NCBI GenBank assembly: GCA_900769355.1
Contig: CAAGGG010000057.1
Location: 17,739 to 81,738, forward strand
Direction: 5' to 3'
Origin: Candidatus Gastranaerophilales bacterium
GTDB taxonomy: Bacteria > Cyanobacteriota > Vampirovibrionia > Gastranaerophilales > Gastranaerophilaceae
Length of the DNA: 64,000 nt
Below the pieces are notes generated by a model. It was not told the origin of the DNA. It searched no databases and was given only the letters and a program-made list of their open reading frames with translations. Positions 8,524-16,850 of this stretch are shown piece by piece (the stretch's first letter is position 1; every line of letters begins with the position of its first letter). The translations under genes were made by a program, and so were the position numbers.

Positions 8524-8871
8524 TTACTCTTTATCCAAAACCTTAATCAAATGCCAGCCAAATTGCGTGTAGACAGGATTTGAAACCTGCCCGACAGGGG
8601 TTGCAAAAGCTGCTTTTTCAAATTCTCTAACCATTTGTCCTTTGCCAAAATATCCTAAATCTCCACCATTTCGACCTGATGGACATAAAGAATAACTTTT
8701 AGCATACGCTTCAAAGCTTCCGCCATTATCTATTTCTCGTTTAATTTGTTGAGCTTCTGCAGCTGTTTTAACAAGAATGTGTTCTGCATGAACTCGCGTA
8801 TATTCTTCTGCTGAGACAACTCCAGTCAAAAGAAATACCAAAACTAGCAATTTACATAAATTTTTTATCAT
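8524..8871 (-). CDS. Secreted parvulin-type peptidyl-prolyl isomerase (single PpiC domain)
   Basis: A 115-residue protein with an N-terminal signal peptide (MIKNLCKLLVLVFLLTG, cleavage near VVSA-EE) followed by one PpiC rotamase domain: HAEHILVKT, FEAYAKSYSLCPSG, NGGDLGYFGKGQMV, EFEKAAFA and FGWHLIKV. It should assist folding outside the cytoplasm. The start overlaps the stop of the diguanylate cyclase gene by 4 nt, so the two are translationally coupled although functionally unrelated. It is much shorter than the SurA-like lipoprotein at 61.3 kb and lacks that protein's chaperone domain. Confidence 0.88.
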   Translation of the reverse strand: MIKNLCKLLVLVFLLTGVVSAEEYTRVHAEHILVKTAAEAQQIKREIDNGGSFEAYAKSYSLCPSGRNGGDLGYFGKGQMVREFEKAAFATPVGQVSNPVYTQFGWHLIKVLDKE

Positions 8872-9551
8872 AATGTTTCCTTTTTGAATAATTCTACTTT
8901 ATTACGCCCGTTATTTTTAGCTTTGTATAATGCTTTATCAGCTTCATCTAGCATTTCCCAAGGGTTTTGGTGGTCTGTGTTTGAAGTTATTCCGGTGCTT
9001 ATCGTAACTTTTATTACTTCGTCATTGAATTTAAACGTTGTATTTTCGATTAATTTTCGAAGTCTTTCGAACGGAATTTCCGCAGTCTCAGTCGAAGTTT
9101 CCGTCAAAATAACCGTGAATTCTTCCCCACCATATCTGAAAACAAAATCGGTTTGCCTAAAATTATTAATTATATTGTACGCAACTTCTCGCAAAACGTA
9201 ATCCCCACAAAGGTGCCCATAAGTATCATTTATTTTTTTGAAAAAGTCAATATCAATAATAGCGATACTAAGCTTGTTTCCATAACGTTTTGCTCTGGCA
9301 AATTCTTTCTCAAAACAGTTTTCAAAACATCTGCGGTTGCTAAGTTTTGTCAAAGCATCTGTTTCAGAAAGATGCTTTGTATGCCTATACATAAAGTTTA
9401 TCTTCTTAATAACGTCCATTTTATTGGCGTCAGGAATATCAAAACCTTCAATTATACCCTGTATATTTTTTTGAATTTCGTCTAAAAGTTCAGACGGGAT
9501 TTCAAAATCGTTGTTTATTAAATTCATGTTTTCCATAACCAAATACATCAT
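8868..9551 (-). CDS. Diguanylate cyclase (GGDEF domain)
   Basis: Makes cyclic di-GMP from two GTP. The first 60 or so residues are a short helical region without a recognisable sensor or membrane segment; the GGDEF domain follows (DALTKLSNRRCF, IDIDFFKKINDTYGH, RYGGEEFTVIL). The active-site signature is GGEEF and the product-inhibition I-site RQTD is intact five residues upstream, so feedback control is expected. Start uncertain: Met codons at 9551, 9548, 9536 and 9527 all lack a clear ribosome binding site. Coupled by a 4-nt overlap to the PpiC gene. Confidence 0.9.
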   Translation of the reverse strand: MMYLVMENMNLINNDFEIPSELLDEIQKNIQGIIEGFDIPDANKMDVIKKINFMYRHTKHLSETDALTKLSNRRCFENCFEKEFARAKRYGNKLSIAIIDIDFFKKINDTYGHLCGDYVLREVAYNIINNFRQTDFVFRYGGEEFTVILTETSTETAEIPFERLRKLIENTTFKFNDEVIKVTISTGITSNTDHQNPWEMLDEADKALYKAKNNGRNKVELFKKETL

Positions 9552-9601
9552 ATCAAAAATATTGTTTGTAATCCATGTTTTTGCTAAAATTAATATAAAT
9601 T

Positions 9602-10186
9602 ATGGAATTAATTACAGAAGAGATGCTTAATAAATATTCAAAAAACACTTCTCACCCAAAGGAAGTGCGCCGAATTGCACTAATGATTTTTGATGAAGTC
9701 AGTCGCAAGATTTTTGAAATGCCACAAAATGAGAAAAAATATCTTGAAAGTGCCGCTTTGTTGCACGATATCGGCTATTTTAAAGAAGCAAAAGGGCATA
9801 ACAAGCACTCAATGAAAATGATTGTAAAAGAAGGACTCAAAGAATTCTCTCCTACGGAAACAAAGATTATTGCCTGTATTGCGCGCTATCACAGAGGAAG
9901 TTTACCCGATAAAGAAGAGCATGAAATTTATAACACACTTGAAAAGCATGAGCGCAAAATTGTAAAACGCCTCGGTGGAATTTTGAAACTTGCAGACGGA
10001 CTGGATAAAGCGCACAAATCAATTATTAAAAGTATAAAAATCGATTACGATTTTCAAAACAGTGTTGCAAAAATCTTTTTAATGACGAACGGAGAGCCAC
10101 TTGATATTTCAGCCGCAATAAGAAAACGTGACCTGTTTGAAATTGGATTTAAGTGCCAAAGTGTAATACTTTTTGATAAAAAATAG
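9602..10186 (+). CDS. HD-domain phosphohydrolase-like protein
   Basis: A 194-residue protein with an HD-type metal-binding core: HPKEVRRIALMIF, LLHDIGYF (the HD pair), GHNKHS, then IACIARYHRG and LADGLDKAH. This arrangement matches the HD domain found attached to exopolyphosphatase/Ppx-GppA proteins, here free-standing. Probable nucleotide or polyphosphate-related phosphohydrolase; the substrate cannot be inferred. It is divergent from the diguanylate cyclase gene, with a 50-nt gap that must hold both promoters. A clear terminator follows. Confidence 0.75.
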   Translation: MELITEEMLNKYSKNTSHPKEVRRIALMIFDEVSRKIFEMPQNEKKYLESAALLHDIGYFKEAKGHNKHSMKMIVKEGLKEFSPTETKIIACIARYHRGSLPDKEEHEIYNTLEKHERKIVKRLGGILKLADGLDKAHKSIIKSIKIDYDFQNSVAKIFLMTNGEPLDISAAIRKRDLFEIGFKCQSVILFDKK

Positions 10187-10190
10187 ATAA

Positions 10191-10221
10191 AAAAAGGAGC
10201 CTCATTTGAAGCTCCTTTTTT
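10191..10221 (+). terminator. Rho-independent terminator after the HD gene
   Basis: AAAAAGGAGC (10191-10200), a 10-nt loop, then GCTCCTTTTT (10211-10220). The A-run/T-run symmetry makes it usable from both strands, so it may also serve the pilin remnant reading leftward. Confidence 0.85.
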
Positions 10222-10224
10222 AAA

Positions 10225-10371
10225 TTAGTAATTCATCTTGCCCTCTATGAGAACCTTGGCGGTACAGCTGGTTGAGAGGTTTGTTGCAGAACAATTTTTC
10301 CATTCATCATACTCTGAACCATCTGGATATAATGCATTCTTACATTCATAACTCCACTTACCACTTTCATA
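10225..10371 (-). pseudogene. 3' remnant of a pilin-like gene
   Basis: The minus strand reads a coherent C-terminus: ESGKWSYECKNALYPDGSE then YDEWKNCSATNLST and SCTAKVLIEGKMNY followed by TAA at 10227-10225. The Cys-pair/aromatic pattern ending in CTAKV...GKMNY resembles type IV pilin-like proteins. No start or N-terminal pilin helix is present; the frame is closed by a stop about 40 nt upstream. The break falls where the XRE fragment begins on the other strand. Confidence 0.55.
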
Positions 10372-10650
10372 GAGATCAGAAAACAAAGAGGCTTGTCACA
10401 GGAAAAGCTTGCAGAGCTTGTAAATATTGAGCAAAATACACTCAGCTACATTGAAACAGGCAGCAATTTTTGCAAAAGCGAAACTCTTGAAAAAATTATT
10501 AATGCGCTTAACGTAGATCCAGAAGAGCTTTTTGACTTTGGACATCTCAAATCTGAACAAGAATTACTTAACGAAATCAACAGAATTTTGCACAACAATC
10601 CACAAAAAATCCCCGAGTTTTATAAAATTTTGAAAGCTATTGTAAATTAA
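10372..10650 (+). pseudogene. 5'-truncated XRE-family HTH regulator
   Basis: Encodes IRKQRGLSQEKLAELV, NTLSYIETG, ETLEKIINALNV and DPEELFDFG, a typical Xre/Cro helix-turn-helix followed by a short tail. The homology begins abruptly at about 10370, inside helix 1, exactly where the opposite-strand pilin remnant breaks off, and no ATG or ribosome binding site precedes it. Translation from TTG at 10393 is possible but would lack helix 1. Best read as the survivor of a deletion joining two unrelated genes tail to middle. Confidence 0.65.
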
Positions 10651-10670
10651 TAATAAATATTCTTAACAAG

Positions 10671-10699
10671 TTGTCATTGGACTTTTTTTCGCATATAAT
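10671..10699 (+). promoter_or_regulatory. Sigma-70-type promoter of glyA
   Basis: TTGTCA at 10671-10676, a 17-nt spacer and TATAAT at 10694-10699, 36 nt upstream of the glyA start. Among the strongest consensus matches in the window. Confidence 0.75.
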
Positions 10700-10734
10700 T
10701 TAAAGAGCAATAATAAGTGAGAAGAGAGGTAACA

Positions 10735-11973
10735 ATGCACCTAGAACATATTAAAAACACAGATCCGGAAGTTGCTCAGGCAATAGAAAAAGAATTTGAA
10801 AGACAACAAAACACAATTGAATTAATCGCAAGTGAAAATATCACGTCAGAAGCTGTTATGGAAGCTTGTGGCAGTGTTTTGACAAACAAATATGCAGAAG
10901 GCAAGCCACACAAACGTTTTTACAACGGCTGCGAACACGTTGACGTAATTGAAGAACTTGCTCAAAAAAGAGCTTGCGAACTTTTCCACATGGATCACGC
11001 AAATGTTCAGCCACACAGCGGTGCACAAGCCAATATGGCTGTGTTTATGGCAGTTTTAAAGCCGGGAGACAAAGTTCTCGGTATGGATTTGTCAAATGGT
11101 GGACACCTCTCACATGGTTCTCCCGTAAACTTTTCAGGTCTTTACTTTGACGTAAAAAGCTATGGTGTAGATGAAAACGGGAACATTGATTACGAAAACG
11201 TACGTCAAATGGCACATGAGCACAAACCAAAACTAATAATTTGCGGTGCAAGTAACTATTCTAAAATCATTGATTTTAAAAAGTTTAGAGAAATAGCAGA
11301 CGAAATTGGTGCATATCTTCTTGCAGACATCGCACACATTGCAGGGCTTGTTGCAACCGGACTTCACCCATCACCGGCTGGTCATGCTCATTTTGTAACA
11401 ACTACAACTCACAAATCCCTAAGAGGTCCTCGTGGCGGAATTACAATGTGTGATGCAGAATTCGCACAAATTATAGACAAGGCAATCTTTCCGGGAATGC
11501 AAGGCGGACCTTTGGAACACATCATTGCAGGTAAAGCAGTTGCGCTTTTGGAAGCTTCAAAGCCTGAGTTTAAAACTTATGCAGAACAAATTTTGAAGAA
11601 CGCAAAAGCTTTGGCACAAGGACTTATTGACGAAGGTATGGATATCGTTGGCGGAATGACAGAAAATCACTTGATGACTCTCGACTTACGTAAAACTGGC
11701 AAAACCGGCAAAGATATGGCAAATATCTTGGAAACCGTTGGAATTACGGCAAACAAAAACACCGTACCGAACGACCCGCAAAGCCCGTTTGTAACAAGCG
11801 GAATCAGACTTGGCGTTCCGGCTGTGACAACAAGAGGCTTCAAAGAGGACGATATGAAAGAAGTTGCAAAAATTATTGCATCTGCGATACTTTCGTCTGA
11901 TAATGAAGAAGAACTACAAAAACTCAAAGAACGCGCTTTGAAACTTTGTAAGAAATATCCGATATACAAGTAG
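10735..11973 (+). CDS. glyA: Serine hydroxymethyltransferase
   Basis: PLP enzyme interconverting serine and glycine with transfer of a one-carbon unit to tetrahydrofolate. Conserved blocks: NTIELIASENITS near the N-terminus, NKYAEGKPHKRFYNGCEHVD, QPHSGAQANMAV, the PLP-binding Lys in VTTTTHKSLRGPRGG and GMQGGPLEHIIAGKA. About 412 residues, normal. The frame can be opened from a GTG at 10717, but the ATG at 10735 is preferred because AGAGAGG lies at the right distance. Followed by a B-type hairpin and then the WecA-like gene. Confidence 0.97.
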   Translation: MHLEHIKNTDPEVAQAIEKEFERQQNTIELIASENITSEAVMEACGSVLTNKYAEGKPHKRFYNGCEHVDVIEELAQKRACELFHMDHANVQPHSGAQANMAVFMAVLKPGDKVLGMDLSNGGHLSHGSPVNFSGLYFDVKSYGVDENGNIDYENVRQMAHEHKPKLIICGASNYSKIIDFKKFREIADEIGAYLLADIAHIAGLVATGLHPSPAGHAHFVTTTTHKSLRGPRGGITMCDAEFAQIIDKAIFPGMQGGPLEHIIAGKAVALLEASKPEFKTYAEQILKNAKALAQGLIDEGMDIVGGMTENHLMTLDLRKTGKTGKDMANILETVGITANKNTVPNDPQSPFVTSGIRLGVPAVTTRGFKEDDMKEVAKIIASAILSSDNEEELQKLKERALKLCKKYPIYK

Positions 11974-12081
11974 TGAAAAGTGAGTGGTGAGTAGTTCTTT
12001 TCGGTGCTACGCACTAAAATATATATATTGAGCGAAGCGAACTAAATGAACTATTTACTACTCACCATTCACTATTCACCA
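11973..12081. repeat. B-type hairpin repeat, copy 1
   Basis: The left arm reads GTGAAAAGTGAGTGGTGAGT and the right arm TACTCACCATTCACTATTCAC, with a central segment carrying GTGCTACGCACTA, an AT run and GAGCGAAGCGAAC. The arms are imperfect inverted repeats of about 30 nt, so the RNA would form a long hairpin. It lies between glyA and the WecA-like gene. Confidence 0.85.
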
Positions 12082-12095
12082 AAAAAGGAACAATC

Positions 12096-13127
12096 ATGCT
12101 AATAAAACTAACACATGCACATATACTTGGAACAATTATTGCGTACCTGATTGGAGTATGCTTGGTTCCAATGGTTATCAGTTTTTCTAAAAAAGAAGGT
12201 TTGGTTGACATGCCAAACGCTAGAAAAATCCACACGCACCCGATTTCAAGAATTGGCGGTGTTGCGATTTGGACAAGTACAATGCTAACGTTTTTGTGCC
12301 TTGTGTTTATGAGTTATTATCCGTCAGGGAACCTTCTTTCGGGAATTTTGCTCGGCGGCTCTTTGATGTTCTTACTTGGACTAGTAGATGACATTTACAA
12401 CCTTGACGCAAAATTCAAACTTTTCCTTCAAATCGCAATCGCAACCCTTGTTTACTTGCTTGGCGTACAAATTAACAATGTACCGTTTATCGGTGATATT
12501 GGAATTTTCTCATACCCAATTACAATGTTGTGGATTGTCGGAATTTCTAATGCGTTTAACTTTATAGACGGAGTTGACGGACTCGCCGGTTCTGTTGTTA
12601 CTGTAAATGCTGTAACCCTTGCCATAATTGCCGTTGCAATGACTCCACCAAACCCAATCAGCGCACTAATCGGATTTATCCTAGCTGGTTCAATGCTCGC
12701 GTTTTTGACATACAACTTCAACCCTGCAAAAATCTTTATGGGCGACAGCGGGGCTCTATTCTCAGGCTTTTTACTCGCAACAATCTCTATCACAGGGGTT
12801 ATGAAAGCCGCAACTCTTGCAATTCTATTGCCGTTCTTGGTTCTTGCAGTTCCAATTATGGACATCACTTTTTCATCTCTAAGAAGAATTGCGAAAGGGA
12901 AATCACCATTTGTGGCTGACGCAGAACATATTCACCACAAATTGCTCCATGCCGGCTTTTCTCAAAAGAAAACTGTTGTAATTTTGACATCAGTTGCAAT
13001 TATCGCAGGTGCTCTAGCCTCTCTATTTATGGGCTCAGAAACAATAATTCACTACTTTATTTGCATTGCCGTTTTGATTGCAATTATGTTGCTTCTAAAC
13101 TTTATTAAAGCCTTGACAAAAAAATAA
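12096..13127 (+). CDS. Undecaprenyl-phosphate GlcNAc-1-phosphate transferase (WecA/TagO, MraY superfamily)
   Basis: Integral membrane enzyme that loads a sugar-1-phosphate from a UDP-sugar onto undecaprenyl phosphate, the first step of a surface glycan. The 343-residue protein has about ten hydrophobic segments and the family's loops: KIHTHPISRIGG, GLVDDIYNLDAKFK with its Asp pair, NFIDGVDGLAG, FMGDSGALFSGF and the C-terminal DAEHIHHKLLHAGFS, the His-rich motif of WecA/TagO as opposed to MraY. The start is preceded by AAAAAAGG. Which glycan it feeds is not shown; no other glycan genes are adjacent. Confidence 0.88.
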   Translation: MLIKLTHAHILGTIIAYLIGVCLVPMVISFSKKEGLVDMPNARKIHTHPISRIGGVAIWTSTMLTFLCLVFMSYYPSGNLLSGILLGGSLMFLLGLVDDIYNLDAKFKLFLQIAIATLVYLLGVQINNVPFIGDIGIFSYPITMLWIVGISNAFNFIDGVDGLAGSVVTVNAVTLAIIAVAMTPPNPISALIGFILAGSMLAFLTYNFNPAKIFMGDSGALFSGFLLATISITGVMKAATLAILLPFLVLAVPIMDITFSSLRRIAKGKSPFVADAEHIHHKLLHAGFSQKKTVVILTSVAIIAGALASLFMGSETIIHYFICIAVLIAIMLLLNFIKALTKK

Positions 13128-13303
13128 TTATCGGTTATAATCCCAGTGGATTTAATTACTCAGTTTTGAGCCATGTCGTTTTCACGGGATTGACGTTCAA
13201 AATATTTAAGTGTAAATCTGCTACAATATTCAGTCAGCCAAACTTTTGAAGTTTGACAGATTGACATGCGTTACGAAAACTTATTAAGAGAAGGTGATTA
13301 GTT

Positions 13304-13819
13304 ATGGCAGTAAGAGCAGTAGGACATGAAAATAATATAGGACTTTATTCAATTACGACATCAACAGTAGCAGGAGCGGCTCTGGGCTATGTAGCCAAGG
13401 AAGTAGCACCGGTTACCTCGCAAGAAACAATAGTAGACAAGCGTGCAATGATAAATTATTGTCGCAAAATCACAAACAAAGCCAAAGTGGCAGAATTTCA
13501 AAATGTGGGCATCAAAACAACAGCACAGGATATGTTTGTAAAAATGATTGAATCCAAGGACAAAGACGCCTTTACTCCAAAAAGCCTTGTTGCAAAAGTT
13601 GCGGCACTAGGTGGTGAAAGTTCTCCAGCCGGAAAAGAATTCCGTGGCATAATCCGTGATGTAAATGCAGTCTCCTCTCAACTAACTAAAAAATTCGGAA
13701 AAGCATACTACAGAATGCTTAAAGATATAAGACCAACAGCTCCGTTTATCGTTGCAGGAGCAGGAATTGGGTTCTTTGCAGGATTTGCGCATAATGTCTT
13801 TAAAGACAAAAATGCATAG
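13304..13819 (+). CDS. Small membrane-associated protein, unknown function
   Basis: No family recognised. 171 residues with two hydrophobic stretches, one near the N-terminus (TSTVAGAALGYVAKEVA, about 16-32) and one near the C-terminus (APFIVAGAGIGFFAGFAHNVF, about 145-165), around a basic helical middle. This hairpin-like arrangement would place the middle in one compartment. The ribosome binding site GAGAAGGTGA precedes the ATG; an extended -10 (TGCTACAAT, about 13217-13225) lies upstream, and a strong terminator follows. Expressed alone. Confidence 0.65.
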   Translation: MAVRAVGHENNIGLYSITTSTVAGAALGYVAKEVAPVTSQETIVDKRAMINYCRKITNKAKVAEFQNVGIKTTAQDMFVKMIESKDKDAFTPKSLVAKVAALGGESSPAGKEFRGIIRDVNAVSSQLTKKFGKAYYRMLKDIRPTAPFIVAGAGIGFFAGFAHNVFKDKNA

Positions 13820-13858
13820 AAAGAATTAATTATTATATTTTTTCACCAAAAAATATAA

Positions 13859-13885
13859 AGTCGGATAATCTATCCGACTATTTTT
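13859..13885 (+). terminator. Rho-independent terminator
   Basis: AGTCGGATA (13859-13867), loop ATC, TATCCGACT (13871-13879), then ATTTTTC. Nine perfect base pairs, 40 nt after the stop codon. Confidence 0.9.
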
Positions 13886-14205
13886 CTGTGCTACGCACGT
13901 AGCCCTCTGTAACGACATTCGTCCATACTTAAGGTTTTGGTATAGAGTTTTAGACGAAGTCCGCCCCCACCCTGTGCCAATATTCGTCCATACTTCAGAC
14001 ATTGGTATAAAGTTTTGGACAAAGTCCGCTTCCCCATCTGTGACAAAGCCAATAAACATGAGTCGTCATTTTTGTAATTATTTTGTAACGAACTTAACGT
14101 CTTAACGTCTTATCGACTTTAAAAAAACTAGCCTCCTCTCTTCCTAGCCGCTTAGCTGCTTTAATACGTATCTTCGCATCTAATTCAATCTTCTCACGAA
14201 TTTTC
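13886..14205. repeat. Intergenic repeats including a 65-bp tandem duplication
   Basis: Two imperfect 65-bp units start at 13917 and 13982, each beginning ATTCGTCCATACTT and containing GGTATAAAGTTTTGGAC and AAGTCCGC variants. They are followed by A-type motifs (AACGAACTTAACGTCTTAAC, then TAGCCGCTTAGCTGC). An open frame crosses the tandem units on the minus strand but has no ribosome binding site or protein-like composition and is not called. Confidence 0.7.
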
Positions 14206-14209
14206 TTCA

Positions 14210-14218
14210 TGCTATAAT
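14210..14218 (+). promoter_or_regulatory. Extended -10 promoter of tyrS
   Basis: TGCTATAAT at 14210-14218, 34 nt before the ATG; here the leader is long enough for a ribosome binding site (TGGAGA, about 14240). Confidence 0.6.
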
Positions 14219-14252
14219 ATACTCATAAAAAAGAACACAATGGAGAAATAAA

Positions 14253-15470
14253 ATGGAAATTAGAAACGAATTTATAGAACAAGCAAAACATTTGACTCGT
14301 AATGCAGAGGTTCTCCCAGGGGGAATTGAAGAGTTGGCTGTAAAACTCCAACACGCACACGATACAAACACACCTTTAAGGGTTAAACTCGGCATGGATC
14401 CGACTCGCCCTGACCTTCACCTCGGGCACACTGTTGTTATGAGAAAACTTAGAGAATTCCAAAATCTTGGGCATAAAATTGTTCTAATCGTTGGGGGTGC
14501 GACCGCTATGGTTGGCGACCCTTCTGGAAAATCAGAAACACGCCCTGCTTTGACAAAAGAACAAGTTGCAGAAAACGCAAAATCTTATTTTGAACAAATG
14601 TCAAAAGTTTTAGATGTTTCACAAGCAGAAGTTGTAAACAATGCTGATTGGTTACACTCAATGAGTTTTATCGACTTATTGAAACTTGCATCTAATGTTA
14701 CTGTTGCACAGATGATGACTCGTGACGATTTTGCAAAACGTTATGCAGACGGTAGACCGATTGCTATTCACGAATTTTTCTATCCGCTAATGCAAGCTTA
14801 CGACTCTGTTGCAATTGATTCTGACATTGAACTTGGTGGAACAGACCAAAGATTTAACACCCTTTTAGGTCGCGATATTCAAGCAGCTTATGGCAAAAAA
14901 TATCCGCAATTGGTAATGCTTTTACCGCTATTGGAAGGTACAGACGGTGTTGTAAAAATGTCTAAAACATATCCTGAACACTGTATTTCTTTGACTGACA
15001 GTGAAGTTGATATGTTTGGAAAATTGATGAGTATTCCGGATAATATGATTTCAAGATATTACAGCTTGTTGACAGATGCAACGAAAGATGAACTTGAAGC
15101 AATTGACAAGCAACTTGCAGAAGGCACTGTAAATCCTCGTGATATCAAAATGAAGCTTGCCTTTACAATTACCGCAGAATATCATGGAGAAGAAGGTGCA
15201 AAACGTGGACAAGACGCCTTTATTAATGTTGTTTCAAATAAAGGAATTCCTGATGATATCCAAGAAGTTTCAGGCATGAACGGCAAAGGAATTCTTGATG
15301 TGCTTGTAGAATTGAAATTTACAGCAAGCAAAGGTGAAGCAAAACGCTTAATCCAAGGTGGCGGTGTAAAAGTTAATGGCGAAAAAATTACCGACATGGC
15401 TTATACATTTGACCTTGCAGAAGCAGTAGTATTGCAAGCAGGTAAAAGAAAATTTGCGAAATTGGTATAG
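14253..15470 (+). CDS. tyrS: Tyrosyl-tRNA synthetase
   Basis: Class I aminoacyl-tRNA synthetase charging tRNA-Tyr. The class I signature appears as HLGHTVV near residue 52, the second as VKMSKTYPEH, and the C-terminus carries an S4 RNA-binding domain (KGEAKRLIQGGGVKVNG). LGGTDQRFN is the amino-acid pocket loop. 405 residues, bacterial TyrRS length (the longer TyrZ-like class). No T-box is evident in the 5' leader. Followed by a B-type hairpin and cysE. Confidence 0.96.
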   Translation: MEIRNEFIEQAKHLTRNAEVLPGGIEELAVKLQHAHDTNTPLRVKLGMDPTRPDLHLGHTVVMRKLREFQNLGHKIVLIVGGATAMVGDPSGKSETRPALTKEQVAENAKSYFEQMSKVLDVSQAEVVNNADWLHSMSFIDLLKLASNVTVAQMMTRDDFAKRYADGRPIAIHEFFYPLMQAYDSVAIDSDIELGGTDQRFNTLLGRDIQAAYGKKYPQLVMLLPLLEGTDGVVKMSKTYPEHCISLTDSEVDMFGKLMSIPDNMISRYYSLLTDATKDELEAIDKQLAEGTVNPRDIKMKLAFTITAEYHGEEGAKRGQDAFINVVSNKGIPDDIQEVSGMNGKGILDVLVELKFTASKGEAKRLIQGGGVKVNGEKITDMAYTFDLAEAVVLQAGKRKFAKLV

Positions 15471-15473
15471 ATT

Positions 15474-15589
15474 AGTGAGTAGTGAACGGTGAGCAGTGAA
15501 TAGACCTTTTAGTTCGCTTCGCTCAATATATATATTAGTGCGTAGCACTGAAAAGAACTACTCACCACTCACTTTTCACTATTCACCAA
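15474..15589. repeat. B-type hairpin repeat, copy 2 (inverted relative to copy 1)
   Basis: Same modules as copy 1 in reverse-complement order: GTTCGCTTCGCTCAA, AT run, TAGTGCGTAGCAC, then AACTACTCACCACTCACTTT. It lies between tyrS and cysE. Opposite orientation in an equivalent position shows the element is placed independently of strand. Confidence 0.85.
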
Positions 15590-15599
15590 AGGAATAATC

Positions 15600-16259
15600 A
15601 TGTTCAAAATTATCAAACGTGGCATTACAAAAGTAAAAGAAGATATTCAGGTGATTTACGACAAAGATCCTGCCGCAGACAATTTGTTAGAGGTAATTCT
15701 TTGCTACCCGGGATTGCACGCTTTAATTGCTTACAGATTTGCACATAGACTCCACAAATGGCACATTCCGCTTATTCCACGTGTAATTTCTTATATTACA
15801 AGGATTATCACAGGAATAGAAATTCACCCTGCGGCAAAAATCGGCAGAAGATTTTTTATCGACCACGGAGAAGGCGTCGTAATTGGTGCAACAACCATAA
15901 TCGGTGATGATGTATTGATTTACCAACAAGTTACTCTTGGTGGAACAGGCAAAGAACACGGAAAACGTCACCCGACTTTGGGCAACAACGTAATTGTCGG
16001 AGCAGGTGCAAAGGTACTCGGAAATATTACCCTAGGCGACTATGTGCGCGTAGGAGCTGGTTCGGTTGTAGTAGAAGACGTTCCTGAATACTCGACCGTT
16101 GTGGGCGTTCCCGGACGAGTTGTTCATCAAAAAATTATGGATAAAAATGGAGTTTTGATGCACAACAGAATTCCGGATCCTGTAAAATGTGAACTCAACA
16201 GACTTAAATACGAGGTGCTGGAGTTGAAAGAGAAAGTGGAGAAAATGGGTAGAGGGTGA
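15600..16259 (+). CDS. cysE: Serine O-acetyltransferase
   Basis: Acetylates serine with acetyl-CoA, the first committed step of cysteine synthesis. 219 residues: a helical N-terminal domain (DPAADNLLEVILCYPGLHAL, AYRFAHRLHK) then a left-handed beta-helix of hexapeptide repeats (GIEIHPAAKIG, FFIDHGEGVVIG with the catalytic His, VTLGGTG, KRHPTLGNNVIVGAGAKVLG) and a coiled C-terminal tail. This short form matches the bacterial CysE of Bacillus/cyanobacterial type. The ribosome binding site AAAGGAA is within the end of the B-type repeat. No cysK in the window. Confidence 0.92.
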   Translation: MFKIIKRGITKVKEDIQVIYDKDPAADNLLEVILCYPGLHALIAYRFAHRLHKWHIPLIPRVISYITRIITGIEIHPAAKIGRRFFIDHGEGVVIGATTIIGDDVLIYQQVTLGGTGKEHGKRHPTLGNNVIVGAGAKVLGNITLGDYVRVGAGSVVVEDVPEYSTVVGVPGRVVHQKIMDKNGVLMHNRIPDPVKCELNRLKYEVLELKEKVEKMGRG

Positions 16260-16367
16260 ATAGAGAAAAGTGAGTGGTGAGTAGTTCTTTTCGGTGCTAC
16301 GCACTAATATATATTGAGCAAAGCGAACTTAATGAACCATTCACCACTCACTTTTCTCTACTCACTA
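16256..16367. repeat. B-type hairpin repeat, copy 3
   Basis: Begins on the cysE stop codon (GTGAATAGAGAAAAGTGAGT) and ends TTTTCTCTACTCAC, with the central GTGCTACGCACTA and GAGCAAAGCGAAC. The central AT run is shorter than in copy 1. Arms about 30 nt. Confidence 0.85.
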
Positions 16368-16387
16368 AACTTAGAAAGGACAAAACT

Positions 16388-16588
16388 ATGTACCATATTT
16401 ACACAATAAAAAACAAATCAGAATTTTCAAAAACATTAGTTGCAGAAACAAAAGATTATGATGAAGCATTGGAAAAAGCAGAAAAAGCCATTGCCGGTAA
16501 AGAAGGCTATAACTATGTTGTAGAAGAAACAGACGGTTCAATGAACAGTTATGGCGAGCTTTTGACAACTGTTGTTGCAGAAGGGTAA
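16388..16588 (+). CDS. Small acidic protein of unknown function (66 aa)
   Basis: Unrecognised. MYHIYTIKNKSEFSKTLVAE begins a compact alpha/beta-looking protein with a conserved-looking YDEALEKAEKAI helix and YNYVVEETDG strand. The ATG at 16388 has AGAAAGGA at the correct distance; the longer open frame starting at 16274 runs through the B-type repeat and is not credible. Lies 3' of cysE and could be in the same transcript. Confidence 0.65.
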   Translation: MYHIYTIKNKSEFSKTLVAETKDYDEALEKAEKAIAGKEGYNYVVEETDGSMNSYGELLTTVVAEG

Positions 16589-16850
16589 GACTGCATTATT
16601 AAGTTATTAAGTTACTAGGGCACTAAGGGCGTATAAGAAATAAAAGTCGTTAAGACGATAGGGCGATAAGTTCGTTACGGTTAAAATATTGTCGTCATTC
16701 TGAAAGCGTAGAAAATTACCCCAAGCATTTGCGAGGGGTAAATTTACTTGCTATTCAGAATCTCTTGCGAAATAAAACAGACTCCGGATCGCAGTCCGGA
16801 GTGACAGTTTCGCTTAGCTGCCTCACTTCCTAGCTGCTTTCCTTCTTTTA
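16589..16850. repeat. Composite intergenic repeat array (A type)
   Basis: No gene. Contains TTAAGTTATTAAGTTACTAG, GTTAAGACGATAGGGCGATA, the GTCATTCTGAAAGC to GCTATTCAGAATCTC hairpin with an extra CCAAGCATTTGCGAGGGG loop, the ACTCCGGATCGCAGTCCGGA palindrome (16781-16802) and GCTTAGCTGCCTCACTTCC. It precedes the second APE-like operon and supplies no visible operator. Confidence 0.85.

Noticed and set aside
13826..14059. 77-residue minus-strand open frame over the 65-bp tandem repeat
   Set aside because: It follows the repeat periodicity, has no ribosome binding site and includes the terminator; not a gene.
16274..16588. 104-residue version of the small protein after cysE
   Set aside because: The added N-terminus is translated B-type repeat; the ATG at 16388 has the ribosome binding site.
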